A stretch of 64,000 nucleotides of DNA. Source: Bradyrhizobium forestalis. GTDB taxonomy: Bacteria > Pseudomonadota > Alphaproteobacteria > Rhizobiales > Xanthobacteraceae. The notes beneath the pieces were generated by a model, which was not told the DNA's origin, ran no database searches, and was given only the letters and a program-made list of their open reading frames with translations. Shown here piece by piece: positions 8,155 through 17,021 of this stretch. Numbering within the stretch: the stretch's first letter is position 1; each line of letters starts with the position of its first letter. The stretch lies in assembly GCF_002795245.1 (NCBI RefSeq), contig NZ_PGVG01000002.1:310001-374000 (forward strand), read 5' to 3'. A program made the translations under genes and the position numbers.

Positions 8155-9249
8155 ATGAGCCTCCCCAAAGACGACACCGCAGAGCTGTCGGCGCGCTGGA
8201 CCGAAGGCGTGCTGCTCAAGCGCGACGTGTTCTCGACTGTCGAGCGCGGCCGCTTCCGCAGCGAGAGCGGCGAGATCGACGCGGTGCTGCGCCGGCTCGA
8301 CGAGGTGCCATGGTGGTCGTTCCTACTGGCACGCCATCTGTTCGCCCGCGAGAAGCATGCGCTGGTCCGCGCCAAAGGCCTCAACGTCGGTCCCGAGCTG
8401 CTGTGGGCTGGACGCCGCGCTCTGGCGCGCGGCTTCGTCGACGGCGTCGCACTGCATCTGGCCAAGCCCCATGGCGATCTCGCCTATTTCCGGTCGGCCA
8501 AAGCCGTGCTGCGTCGGCTGCGCCGCGCCGGCATCTGCCACAACGATCTCGCCAAGGAGCAGAACTGGCTGGTTGGCCGCGACGGCCGGGCCTACGTGAC
8601 CGACTTCCAGCTCGCCGCGTGCTTCAACCGGCGCGGCCGGCTCTATCGCATCCTCGCCTATGAGGACCTCCGGCATCTGCTCAAACACAAGCGCTCCTAC
8701 GCGCCGGAGACGCTGACGCCGCGGGAGCGAAGGATCCTGGCGAAGAAGTCGTTCGCCGCGAGCCTGTGGCTTGCCACCGGCAAGAAGGTCTATCGCGCCA
8801 TCACCCGCGGCCTGTTCAACTTCACCGACCGCGAGGGTGGCGGCCGCCGGCTCGTCAACGACGCGCCGGTGCTGGCCGAACTGATCCGCCGCAATCCTGC
8901 CGTGCGCGACGCCGCCATCGTCGCCTTTGCCGACCGCCGCTCCGGCGTCGGGCTCTATGCCTTCGTCGAAGCCGACCAGGCCGCGCTCGAAGGCCAGCTC
9001 CGCAGCGAGCTTGCCGCCGCCAACGGACCGAAGCCGCCTGAGCACATCCAGGTCGTGCACGCCCTGCCACGCAACACCAGCGGCAAGCCGCGTACCGAGG
9101 TCCTGCAACTGGTCGCCATGAACCAGCTCGACCTGATCGAGCCGATGATGAAGAACGAGCAGGACCGTGCCTTCCTCAAGGACATTCTGGAGCAGCGCAA
9201 GAACCTGCGCGACCGCTTCAATTTCGAGGCGAACCTGCCGGCGAGCTAG
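8155..9249 (+). CDS. Kinase-like protein fused to an ANL (acyl-CoA synthetase) C-terminal domain (364 aa)
   Basis: Residues about 55-215 form a small protein-kinase-like domain of the RIO/lipopolysaccharide-kinase type. The catalytic loop is HNDLAKEQN (residues 129-137, Asp131 as base) and the metal-binding motif reads DFQ (150-152) instead of DFG. No classical glycine-rich loop is evident. Residues about 234-320 match the mobile C-terminal domain of acyl-CoA synthetases: NPAVRDAAIVAFADRRSGVGLYAFVEAD, then LPRNTSGKPR with Lys311 at the position of the adenylation lysine. The ATP-binding N-domain of those enzymes is absent. The substrate is unknown. It sits seven bases after trmFO and is probably cotranscribed. 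Confidence 0.8.
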   Translation: MSLPKDDTAELSARWTEGVLLKRDVFSTVERGRFRSESGEIDAVLRRLDEVPWWSFLLARHLFAREKHALVRAKGLNVGPELLWAGRRALARGFVDGVALHLAKPHGDLAYFRSAKAVLRRLRRAGICHNDLAKEQNWLVGRDGRAYVTDFQLAACFNRRGRLYRILAYEDLRHLLKHKRSYAPETLTPRERRILAKKSFAASLWLATGKKVYRAITRGLFNFTDREGGGRRLVNDAPVLAELIRRNPAVRDAAIVAFADRRSGVGLYAFVEADQAALEGQLRSELAAANGPKPPEHIQVVHALPRNTSGKPRTEVLQLVAMNQLDLIEPMMKNEQDRAFLKDILEQRKNLRDRFNFEANLPAS

Positions 9250-9323
9250 TGTGGCGGTCCGTGCCTTGAAGCCTCCACATTGGCGATAGAGAAGCGGTCG
9301 GATCATTCGGGCTTGGCGGGATC

Positions 9324-9902
9324 ATGGGGACTCGGGGGACGATGATGCATCGTGTGGTTGGCGGCCTGATCGCCGGCTTCCTGCTGCTGACGGCTGTGCC
9401 AGCCATGGCCGAATCTCCGGCCGAGCTTATCTCCAGCTTCCGTCTCAAGCATGGTGAGGTCCGCGTCGTCCGCGATGCCACCCTCGACCGCATCGCCATG
9501 GACCAGGCCCGAGCGATGGCAGCGAAGGATGATCTCAGCCACGACCCGCTAGGCCCGTTCAACCGCCGTGTCGCACCGGCGGGCGCGGGGCGCGCCGCCG
9601 AGAACATCGCTTATGGTTACGACAATTTCGAGAAGACGCTGGGCCAGTGGATCGATTCCTCCGGGCACCGCAAGAACCTGTTGCTGCACAACGCCTCCCG
9701 CGTCGGCATAGCGAGCGCCAAGAATGCCAGCGGCAAGCGCACCTATTGGGCCATGGTGATCGCCGGCGATTACGAGCCAAAGGGCAAGGGCAAAGGCAAG
9801 AAGGACAAGGAGCCGCTGGTTGCCGTGAAGCGCGAGGCGGCGCCTGCCAACAAGCCAAAGTCCAGCGGCTGCCACATCAAGCTGCTCAGCCTCTGCATCT
9901 GA
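9324..9902 (+). CDS. Secreted CAP/SCP-domain protein (192 aa)
   Basis: A signal peptide (MMHRVVGGLIAGFLLLTAVPAMA) precedes a CAP domain with AMAAKDDLSHDPLG, the conserved AENIAYGY and QWIDSSGHRKNLLL. These are the usual sites for the His/Glu cluster of bacterial CAP proteins. The C-terminus is Lys-rich (KGKGKGKKDKE), followed by two cysteines. Bacterial CAP proteins are exported and of mostly unknown function. The start could also be one of the ATGs at 9342 or 9345, which better match a short signal peptide and follow GGGGGA. Confidence 0.82.
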   Translation: MGTRGTMMHRVVGGLIAGFLLLTAVPAMAESPAELISSFRLKHGEVRVVRDATLDRIAMDQARAMAAKDDLSHDPLGPFNRRVAPAGAGRAAENIAYGYDNFEKTLGQWIDSSGHRKNLLLHNASRVGIASAKNASGKRTYWAMVIAGDYEPKGKGKGKKDKEPLVAVKREAAPANKPKSSGCHIKLLSLCI

Positions 9903-9980
9903 GGCAGGACCGGGCTGTCTTGCTCGCAGTCCCCGACGCGTCTAATTCTTGCACGAAAATCGCGAGAAGCGGAGGCGCAA

Positions 9981-11159
9981 GTGATCGACATCGACCAGAT
10001 ACGCGCCGAGACGCCGGCCGCCTCGCGGCTCGCGTATCTCCATAACGCCGGCGCGGCCTTGATGCCGGCGCCCGTGATCGCGGCGATGAAGCAGCATATC
10101 GACCTCGAAAGCGAAATTGGCGGCTATGCCGCTGCCGACCGTGAGTCCGATCGGCTCGACGCGGTCTATGGCTCGATCGCGCGCCTGCTGAATGCCGCCC
10201 CCGACGAGATCGCGCTCGTGGAGAACGCAACGGTTGCCTGGCAGATGGCGTTCTACGCGCTGCCGTTCCGCAAGGGCGACCGCATCCTGACAGCCGAGGC
10301 GGAATATGCCGCCAACTATGTCGCGTTCCTTCAGGTCGCGAAACGAACCGGCGCGACGATCGACGTCGTGCCCAGCGATGCCAGCGGCGAGCTCGACGTG
10401 CACGCGCTCGAGCGCATGATCGATGAGCGCGTGAAGCTGATCGCCATCACCTGGGTTCCGACCAATGGTGGGCTGGTCAATCCCGCCACGGCAATCGGCA
10501 GGATCGCGCGGGCGCACGGCATTCCCTATCTGCTCGACGCCTGCCAGGCGGTCGGGCAGATGGCGGTCGACGTCGAGGCCATCGGCTGCGACATGCTGTC
10601 CGCCACGGGCCGCAAATTCCTGCGCGGCCCGCGCGGCACCGGGTTTCTCTACGTCCGCCGCGCCCTGTTGCAGCAGCTCGAGCCACCGATGCTCGACCAT
10701 TTCGCAGCGCCCTGGGTCTCGCGCAATGAATATCGGCTGCGCGACGATGCGCGGCGCTTCGAGACCTGGGAGAACAACTACGCGGCCCGGCTCGGGCTCG
10801 GCGCCGCCGTCGATTATGCGCTCGACATCGGCCTCGGTCCCATCGAGCAGCGCTGCCGCCTGCTTGCGGGCCGTCTTCGCAACGGCCTCGCCTCCATTCG
10901 CGGCATCACCATTCGCGACCTCGGCCGCTCGCCGGGCGCCATCGTCAGCTTCACGATGGATGGGCATGACGCGGATGCGATTGTCAGCAGCGCCGCTGGC
11001 GACGGCATCACGATCGGCGCTTCAGATCCTGCGAGCACCCGCATCGATGCCGAACTCCGCGCGCTGCCGCTGCTCGTGCGGGCGTCCCCGCACTATTACA
11101 ACACGGAAGCCGAGATCGATCGGCTGATCGGTCACCTACGGGAGCTGGCGCCGCGATAG
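9981..11159 (+). CDS. Class V aminotransferase (PLP-dependent), 392 aa
   Basis: Start is GTG with an excellent GGAGG at 9971-9975. The sequence shows the class V fold: ENATVAWQMAFYALPFRKGDRIL, HGIPYLLDACQAVGQMAVDVEAIGCDMLSATGRKFLRGPRGTGFLYV. The Lys of GRKFL (Lys212) is the expected Schiff-base residue. The pattern resembles cysteine desulfurase-like and isopenicillin-N-epimerase-like proteins, but no desulfurase-type active-site cysteine loop is evident. The substrate is therefore unassigned. It converges on the threonine dehydratase gene. Confidence 0.87.
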   Translation: MIDIDQIRAETPAASRLAYLHNAGAALMPAPVIAAMKQHIDLESEIGGYAAADRESDRLDAVYGSIARLLNAAPDEIALVENATVAWQMAFYALPFRKGDRILTAEAEYAANYVAFLQVAKRTGATIDVVPSDASGELDVHALERMIDERVKLIAITWVPTNGGLVNPATAIGRIARAHGIPYLLDACQAVGQMAVDVEAIGCDMLSATGRKFLRGPRGTGFLYVRRALLQQLEPPMLDHFAAPWVSRNEYRLRDDARRFETWENNYAARLGLGAAVDYALDIGLGPIEQRCRLLAGRLRNGLASIRGITIRDLGRSPGAIVSFTMDGHDADAIVSSAAGDGITIGASDPASTRIDAELRALPLLVRASPHYYNTEAEIDRLIGHLRELAPR

Positions 11160-11195
11160 CTAGAGCGGAATGGCTTTAGGTTCGCTTTACGTCAC

Positions 11196-12437
11196 TCACG
11201 TGCAGCGCGCGCTCAGTCCGGATGCGCTGAGCCTCGCCATCACCTCGTTGAGATGCGCGCTGTCGCGGGTCTCGATGACGAGCTGCAGCAGCGTCGCCTT
11301 GGCCGGAAGGTCGGAGAAGGTCCGCTGGTGCGAGACCTCGATGATGTTGGCGCCGGCTTCGGCCAGCAGCGCCGCCACCGCTGCGAGTTGCCCGGGGCGA
11401 TCAGGAATATCGAGCGAGAGCTGGGTCAGGCGCCCTTCCCGCGCAAGCTCGCGTGTGAGGACGGAGGCAATCAGCCTCGTATCGATGTTGCCGCCGCTCA
11501 GGACGAGGCCGACCTTCTGACCAGCGAAGCGGGACGGATCGGACATCAACGCGGCAAGGCCGGCAGCGCCGGCGCCCTCGACCACAGTCTTCTCGATCGA
11601 GATCAGGGTCGCGACCGCGCGCTCGAGCTCGGCTTCGTTGACGAGCGCAATGTCGTCGACGAGGCGGCGGACGATTTCGGTGGTGATCTTGCCCGGCGAT
11701 TTCACCGCGATGCCCTCGGCGAGCGTGTCGCCGCGCGCCGGCAGATTGCCGTCATGGATGGCATTGTACATCGAGGGATAGAGCCAGGCCTCGACGCCCA
11801 ATACCCGCAGCGACGGCTTGATCGACTTCGCGGCTATGGCAATGCCGCTGATCAAACCGCCGCCGCCGATCGGAACGACCAGCGTGTCGAGCTCCGGGAC
11901 CGCCTTGAGCATTTCCAGCCCGATCGTGCCCTGCCCCGCGATGACGAGCGGATCGTCGTAAGGGTGGACGAAGATCATGCCGCGCGCTTCACCGTGGCTT
12001 CGCGCAAAGGCCGCCGCCTCTTCCAGCGTCGCGCCCGTGACCACCACCTCGGCGCCGTGATGCCTGGTGTTCTCGATCTTCACCATGGGCGTGCCGATCG
12101 GCATGACGATGGTGGCGGGAATGCCGAGCCGCTTGGCGTGGTAGGCGACGCCCTGCGCGTGGTTGCCCGCGGACATTGCGATCACGCCCCCCGCGCGCTC
12201 TTCCGGCGTCAGCGCGGTGAGCCTGTTGAGCGCGCCGCGCTCCTTGAACGAGGAGGTGAACTGGAGGTTCTCGAATTTGAGCCAGATGTCGCAGCCGCAG
12301 ATGCTGCTCAGCGTGCGGCTGTAGTTGCAGGGCGTCTCGATGACGGCGCCCCGGATCGTCTCGGCGGCGGCATGAATGTCACTCGGTGCGACCGGAAAGC
12401 CGCTGATATCGGACGTGCTTTGGGACAAGTCAGCCAT
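11196..12437 (-). CDS. ilvA: Threonine ammonia-lyase with C-terminal ACT domain (413 aa)
   Basis: This PLP enzyme converts L-threonine to 2-oxobutanoate and ammonia, the first step towards isoleucine. The lysine of FTSSFKERGALNRL (Lys65) is the cofactor site. AMSAGNHAQGVAYHAKRLGIPATIVMP and PIGGGGLISGIA are family signatures. From about residue 338, LTQLSLDIPDRPGQLAAVAALLAEAGANIIEVSHQR is an ACT domain, a likely effector-binding module. With a single ACT domain it is the shorter form, also called TdcB-like, so the biosynthetic assignment is inferred. Confidence 0.93.
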   Translation of the reverse strand: MADLSQSTSDISGFPVAPSDIHAAAETIRGAVIETPCNYSRTLSSICGCDIWLKFENLQFTSSFKERGALNRLTALTPEERAGGVIAMSAGNHAQGVAYHAKRLGIPATIVMPIGTPMVKIENTRHHGAEVVVTGATLEEAAAFARSHGEARGMIFVHPYDDPLVIAGQGTIGLEMLKAVPELDTLVVPIGGGGLISGIAIAAKSIKPSLRVLGVEAWLYPSMYNAIHDGNLPARGDTLAEGIAVKSPGKITTEIVRRLVDDIALVNEAELERAVATLISIEKTVVEGAGAAGLAALMSDPSRFAGQKVGLVLSGGNIDTRLIASVLTRELAREGRLTQLSLDIPDRPGQLAAVAALLAEAGANIIEVSHQRTFSDLPAKATLLQLVIETRDSAHLNEVMARLSASGLSARCT

Positions 12438-12482
12438 AGGCCAGCATAGAGCATTTGGCCGGCCCAGGCGATAAGCCAGCCG

Positions 12483-13346
12483 CTATTTGGTAAATTCACG
12501 CGATCGCGAGGCGCGCCACAGGGTCCAGAGCGTGCGCAGCCGCGACGGCGGCTGCAGCGCAAACGGATTGCGTCCCGGGCGCGACAGGCGCTTGAGATCG
12601 GCCTGCGCCTGGCTCAACGGCAGAAACGCCGGCCGCACGGACGGCGCCACCTGCGCCAGCAGCGACGAAGCCGCCGTCATATGCTGCCGCGCTTCAGCCG
12701 CAAGCTGCTCCAGCACTGCATGGAGATTGGGTGTCTCCTTGCCGGCGAAGACATCCTCCATGCTGCAATTGTGCCTCTCCATCACCTGCTGCGGCAGGAA
12801 CAACTGCCCATGCGCGGCATCGCGCGGCAAATTGGCGATGACCTGCCCGATGCCCTGCGCCAGCCCGGCATGGCGGGCGAGATGCTCGACCGCCTCCGAC
12901 GGCGGTCCCAGAACCAGCGCCGCCAGACCGAACAACGCCGATGACGTCGCGGCCAGATAGCCCTCCAGCGCCGCCATGGTCGGCATGGGATCGTTGTAGA
13001 GATCGAACTGGTGCTCCTCGGCAAGCAGCGACAGCGGCTCGACCGGCAGGTCGAAGTCGCGGATCGCGCGGAGCAGCTCGGCTGCCACGGGATTGCCCTC
13101 GGCGCTGCCATGGGCATGGCCCGACAGCATATCGGTCCACCATTGCAGGCGGATCTCACCGGGCAAGGGCTGGCTCACCTGGTCGCGGACGCGGACGATC
13201 TCGACGTTGAAGGCATACAGCGCCAGCAACGCACGGCGCTCGGCAGCGGGCAGGAACAGGGTCGCGGCGTAGCGCGGAAAGTCGTAGCTGCGCACGAGAT
13301 CGGCGCAGAAGGCAACGGAGTCGGGCGGCGGCCCAGGGTTGCTCAT
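12483..13346 (-). CDS. Squalene/phytoene synthase-like protein, NDUFAF6 type (287 aa)
   Basis: The protein has the all-helical squalene/phytoene synthase fold (FLPAAERRALLALYAFNVEIVRVRD, QWWTDML, GLAQGIGQVIANLPRDAAHGQLFLPQQVM). The aspartate-rich metal-binding motifs of the true synthases are not preserved; the first site reads VEIVRVRDQVS. That pattern matches the NDUFAF6 group, which assists respiratory complex I assembly in mitochondria. The start codon overlaps the stop of the preceding Mth938-like gene by ATGA. A prenyl-synthase activity seems unlikely but is not excluded. Confidence 0.8.
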   Translation of the reverse strand: MSNPGPPPDSVAFCADLVRSYDFPRYAATLFLPAAERRALLALYAFNVEIVRVRDQVSQPLPGEIRLQWWTDMLSGHAHGSAEGNPVAAELLRAIRDFDLPVEPLSLLAEEHQFDLYNDPMPTMAALEGYLAATSSALFGLAALVLGPPSEAVEHLARHAGLAQGIGQVIANLPRDAAHGQLFLPQQVMERHNCSMEDVFAGKETPNLHAVLEQLAAEARQHMTAASSLLAQVAPSVRPAFLPLSQAQADLKRLSRPGRNPFALQPPSRLRTLWTLWRASRSREFTK

Positions 13347-13726
13347 GGCACGGCGATCAGCGCAGCAGCAACCCGCCGTCGCTCGCCGATCATGATGTTG
13401 TAGGTCCGCACGGCGGGGCCGGTCTGCATCGTGTCCAGCACCACCCTCACCGCCTTGAGCGCCTGGCGCAGCTCCGGCGGCGGCAGCCACAGCCCGGTTC
13501 CGGTGCCGACCAGGAGCGTGTCGATGCTGTTGGCGGCCGTGAAGACCCGATCCAGCGAGTAGCGGTCGATCTTCTGGGGGTCGGTCACGTCCCAGGCCCA
13601 GATCGCGTCCGGCAGGCAGAGCAGCGATCCACGATGCGACATGCCGGCAAAGGCGAAGCCGCCCTTGCCATAGGCATCGATCGGCGCCGAGCGCGGGAAA
13701 TGCGGAGCGTTGGGATCGCCGGCCAT
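13343..13726 (-). CDS. Mth938-like (DUF498/NDUFAF3 family) protein, 127 aa
   Basis: The sequence IDAYGKGGFAFAGMSHRGSLLCLPDAIWAW, followed by DTLLVGTGTGLWLPPPELRQAL and MQTGPAVRTYNIMIGERRRVAAALIAVP, matches the DUF498 fold. The mitochondrial homologue NDUFAF3 is a complex I assembly factor. It lies directly downstream of secF on the same strand and is translationally coupled to an NDUFAF6-type gene. From memory, this arrangement next to secDF is conserved in alphaproteobacteria. The exact bacterial role is not established from the sequence. Confidence 0.88.
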   Translation of the reverse strand: MAGDPNAPHFPRSAPIDAYGKGGFAFAGMSHRGSLLCLPDAIWAWDVTDPQKIDRYSLDRVFTAANSIDTLLVGTGTGLWLPPPELRQALKAVRVVLDTMQTGPAVRTYNIMIGERRRVAAALIAVP

Positions 13727-13750
13727 GAGCTTCGTCCGAATGGGCTTACT

Positions 13751-13774
13751 GCCCTCGCAAACTCCTGCGAGGGC
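13751..13774. repeat. Hairpin between secF and the Mth938-like gene
   Basis: GCCCTCGCA and TGCGAGGGC form a perfect 9-bp stem with a 6-base loop. There is no T tract on the minus strand, so it is more likely an RNA-stabilising or processing hairpin than a complete intrinsic terminator between secF (stop at 13787) and the next gene (start at 13726). Confidence 0.5.
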
Positions 13775-13786
13775 ATGAGGTTCGGA

Positions 13787-14806
13787 TCATGCCTTGCTTT
13801 TCTTCGCCGGCGTAGCGGTATCGGGCGCATCTTCGCGATGCTCGCCGACGCCGAGATAGATCAGGATCGGGGCCGCAATGAAGATCGAGGTGTAGGTGCC
13901 GACCAGCACCACGCCGAACATCATCACCGCGGTAAAGCTGTGGATGGCATGACCGCCGAACAACAGCAGCGCGAGCAGCGCCAGCGTCACCGTGAAGTGA
14001 GTGATGATCGAGCGCGACAGCGTCGAGTTGATCGACTCGTTGAGCAGCTGCGGCATCGGCATCTTCTTGTAACGCCTCAGCATCTCGCGGATACGGTCGT
14101 AGATGACGACGGTGTCGTTGAGCGAATAACCGAGGATCGTCAGGAGCGCGGCGATGCTGGTCAGGTCGAAATCGACCTGGCTGATCGACATGAAGCCGAT
14201 CGTCAGCACGATGTCGTGCACGTTGGCGATCATGGCGCCAAGCGCGAACTGCCATTCGAAGCGGAACCAGAGATAGATCAGGATCGCGACGATCGCGAGC
14301 ATCAGGCCGAGCATGCCGTAGGCCAGGAGCTCGCCGGCGACGCGCGGACCGAGCACCTCGGTGCGCTGAATGTCGACGCTGTCGCCGAGCGCGCCTCGAA
14401 GCTTCTGCAGGGCTGCCTGCTGTGCGGCGTCGCCACCCGGCTGTTCCGCAACGCGGATCAGCACGTTCTCGGGGCCGCCGAACTGCTGCAACTGGACTTC
14501 GCCGAGACCCAGGGCGTCGAGCGTGGTTCGCATCGCCGCGATGTCGGCGGTGCCTGACCTCGCCTTCACCTCCAACAGCGTGCCGCCCTTGAAGTCGATA
14601 CCGAGGTTCAGGCCATGGGTGAAGAACAGCGTGATCGCGACGATCGACAGCGCCGCCGAGATCGGGAAGCTGATGCGGCGAAAGCGCGTGAAGTCGAAAT
14701 GCGTGTCGTCCGGGACGATGCGCAACGAGGGCAGCAGGCCGAGGGCCGCAACCACGGTGAGAATGGCAATGAGGACGCCGAGCCCGATGAGAACGGTGTG
14801 AATCAC
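13787..14806 (-). CDS. secF: Protein translocase subunit SecF (339 aa)
   Basis: SecF with SecD forms the RND-type accessory complex that uses the proton gradient to support Sec-dependent export. Visible features are the first membrane helix, FDFTRFRRISFPISAALSIVAITLFFTHGLNLGIDFKGGTLLEV, and the C-terminal helices with TILGYSLNDTVVIYDRIREMLRRYKKM and NESINSTLSRSIITH. The start is a GTG ten bases after the secD stop, with GGAGCC just upstream. The order yajC-secD-secF is the standard operon. Confidence 0.97.
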   Translation of the reverse strand: MIHTVLIGLGVLIAILTVVAALGLLPSLRIVPDDTHFDFTRFRRISFPISAALSIVAITLFFTHGLNLGIDFKGGTLLEVKARSGTADIAAMRTTLDALGLGEVQLQQFGGPENVLIRVAEQPGGDAAQQAALQKLRGALGDSVDIQRTEVLGPRVAGELLAYGMLGLMLAIVAILIYLWFRFEWQFALGAMIANVHDIVLTIGFMSISQVDFDLTSIAALLTILGYSLNDTVVIYDRIREMLRRYKKMPMPQLLNESINSTLSRSIITHFTVTLALLALLLFGGHAIHSFTAVMMFGVVLVGTYTSIFIAAPILIYLGVGEHREDAPDTATPAKKSKA

Positions 14807-14816
14807 GATCAGGCTC

Positions 14817-16421
14817 CTAGATCGGCACGCTCTGCGGCCGCTTCCACCGCACCCACCATGCCACGATCAGCCGGGTCAGGGTGAAGGCGGTGAACACCGT
14901 GGTGATGATGCCGATGCCGAGCGTCACGGCAAAGCCGCGCACCGGGCCGGTGCCGATGTAGAACAGCACTGCGGCGGCAATGAAGGTGGTGATGTTGGAA
15001 TCGAGGATGGTCGCGAGCGCCCGCTTGAAGCCGGCGTCGATCGCCGAGATCGCATTGCGTCCGCCGCGCAGCTCCTCGCGGATGCGTTCGTAGATCAGCA
15101 CGTTGGAGTCGACCGCGATGCCGACGGTGAGCACGATGCCGGCGATGCCGGGCAGCGTCAGCGTGGCGTTGAGCAGCGACAACAGGCCGAAGATCATGGC
15201 GACATTGATGGCCACCGCGATGTTGGCGAACACGCCGAACAGGCGGTAGGTCAACAGCATGAAGACGATGACGAGGATCGAGCCGACATAGGCGGCGAGC
15301 TCGCCCTTCTCAATCGAATCCTGGCCGAGGCCCGGACCGACGGTGCGCTCCTCGACCACCGTGAGCGGCGCCGGCAGCGCGCCGGCGCGCAGCAGGATGG
15401 CAAGGTCATTGGCCGATTGCACGGTAAAATTGCCGGAGATCTGGCCCTGGCCGCCGGTGATCGGCTCGCGGATGACGGGCGCCGAGATCACCTTGTTGTC
15501 GAGCACGATCGCGAACGGCAGCCCCACGTTCTCCTGCGTGGCCTGCGAGAATTTGCGCGCGCCCGACGTATTGAACTTGAAGCTGACGACCGGCTCACCC
15601 GTGCGCTGGTCGAAGCTCGCCTGGGCGTCGGTCAGGTCGCCGCCGGCGACCAGCACCTGCTTCTTGACCACGTAGGGCGTCGGCGGCGGCGATGCGCTCA
15701 TCAGCAGCTCGGACTCCGGCGGCAACCTGCCCGCTTGCGCCTGATCCGGCGGCACGGAGGTGTCGACCATGCGGAATTCCATCTTCGCGGTCTTGCCGAG
15801 CAGCTCCTTCAGGCGCGTCGGGTCCTGGAGACCCGGGACCTGCACCAGGATTCGGTCGTTGCCCTGGCGCTGGATCACGGGCTCGACGGTGCCGAGCTCG
15901 TTGACGCGGCGTTCGACGATCTGGATCGACTGCTCGATGGTCTTGCGCATGCGGTCGAGCATCGCGGCTTGCGGGATGCTCAGGCGGATCACGCCGCCGC
16001 TGGCATCAGCCACCTCGAGGTCGCGCTGACCGCTGGATCCCATGAGGCCGCCCAGCGGCTGGGACAGCTCCCGCAGCTTGGCGAGTGCGACCTGCGCATC
16101 GGTCTCCTTGGTGATGCGAACCTCGACCGCGTCGTTGCGCACGGTGACGCCACCGGTGAAGCCGATCTTGGCGTCGCGCAACGTCCGGCGAACGTCGTCG
16201 CGGATCTGGTCCAGCCGCTCCTTCTTCACATAGGCAGAATCGACTTCGAGCAGCAGATAGGAGCCGCCCTGGAGATCGAGGCCGAGCACGAGCCGGCGCT
16301 GCGCCCAGGCGGGCCAGGTCTTGACCTGCGCCTCAGGGAAGAAGTTGGGGACCGCGCAGAGGCACACGATCAGCGCCGTCAGGATGATCCCCAGCGCCTT
16401 CCACCGCGTGAAATACAACAT
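14817..16421 (-). CDS. secD: Protein translocase subunit SecD (534 aa)
   Basis: An N-terminal membrane helix (WKALGIILTALIVCLCAVPNFF) precedes the periplasmic P1 domain with LVLGLDLQGGSYLLLEVD. The C-terminal RND membrane domain contains TLPGIAGIVLTVGIAVDSNVLIYERIREELRGGRNAISAIDAGFKRA. The length is shorter than the E. coli protein (about 615 aa) but usual for alphaproteobacteria. It works with SecF and YajC in the inner membrane. Confidence 0.97.
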   Translation of the reverse strand: MLYFTRWKALGIILTALIVCLCAVPNFFPEAQVKTWPAWAQRRLVLGLDLQGGSYLLLEVDSAYVKKERLDQIRDDVRRTLRDAKIGFTGGVTVRNDAVEVRITKETDAQVALAKLRELSQPLGGLMGSSGQRDLEVADASGGVIRLSIPQAAMLDRMRKTIEQSIQIVERRVNELGTVEPVIQRQGNDRILVQVPGLQDPTRLKELLGKTAKMEFRMVDTSVPPDQAQAGRLPPESELLMSASPPPTPYVVKKQVLVAGGDLTDAQASFDQRTGEPVVSFKFNTSGARKFSQATQENVGLPFAIVLDNKVISAPVIREPITGGQGQISGNFTVQSANDLAILLRAGALPAPLTVVEERTVGPGLGQDSIEKGELAAYVGSILVIVFMLLTYRLFGVFANIAVAINVAMIFGLLSLLNATLTLPGIAGIVLTVGIAVDSNVLIYERIREELRGGRNAISAIDAGFKRALATILDSNITTFIAAAVLFYIGTGPVRGFAVTLGIGIITTVFTAFTLTRLIVAWWVRWKRPQSVPI

Positions 16422-16470
16422 CGACTGGACCTGTCAGATCAGGAGACTTGAGCGACTCGCGGTGAAGCTC

Positions 16471-16839
16471 TCACTTCGCCGCGGTGTCGTCCTTGGCGCT
16501 TTCCTTCGAGCTTTCTTTCGCCGGCTCGCCCTTGGCACGCACGCCCGAGATCATCTGGCGCATCTGCCGCACACGCACGCCGTCGGAGATCTCGAACTCG
16601 ATCTGGTCGTCGTCGACGACCTTGGTGACCTTGCCGACGAGGCCGCCCGAGGTCACGACGGTGTCGCCGCGGCGGATGTTCTTCACGAGCTCGGCGTGGT
16701 CGCGCACCTTCTTCTGCTGCGGACGCAGAATCAGGAAGTACATGATCACGAAGATTAGGGCGAACGGCAGCAGCGACATCAACATGCTGTTGGTGTCGCC
16801 GGCGCCCGCGGCCTGGGCATACGCAGGGGTAATCAGCAT
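16471..16839 (-). CDS. yajC: Preprotein translocase subunit YajC (122 aa)
   Basis: One membrane helix (SLLPFALIFVIMYFLILRPQQKK) is followed by the conserved cytoplasmic block NIRRGDTVVTSGGLVGKVTKVVDDDQIEFEISDGVRVRQMRQMI. The charged tail with SSKESAKDD is variable. The start is placed at MLITPAYAQAAGAGD; the upstream extension in the same frame lacks family similarity. It is the first gene of the yajC-secD-secF unit and is divergent from the DUF815 ATPase gene. Confidence 0.95.
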   Translation of the reverse strand: MLITPAYAQAAGAGDTNSMLMSLLPFALIFVIMYFLILRPQQKKVRDHAELVKNIRRGDTVVTSGGLVGKVTKVVDDDQIEFEISDGVRVRQMRQMISGVRAKGEPAKESSKESAKDDTAAK

Positions 16840-17021
16840 TCGGACGATCCTCGTGAGAACGGGGGAAAGCCGGTCAGGCCCTCGAGGGCGACCGGTTCGG
16901 TCAAATTCGCGCGGACTATAGCGGCCATTGCCCCAATTGCAACGCTGCCAGACCGCCCTTTTGGGCCACCTTGCGGCGCGCCGTGAGGCCCGATAAGGCT
17001 GCGTTCTCAGGAACTTCGGAC

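Noticed and set aside
12483..13346. Phytoene or squalene synthase for hopanoid or carotenoid synthesis
   Set aside because: The Asp-rich catalytic motifs are lost and no hopanoid or carotenoid genes are nearby; an NDUFAF6-type role fits better.
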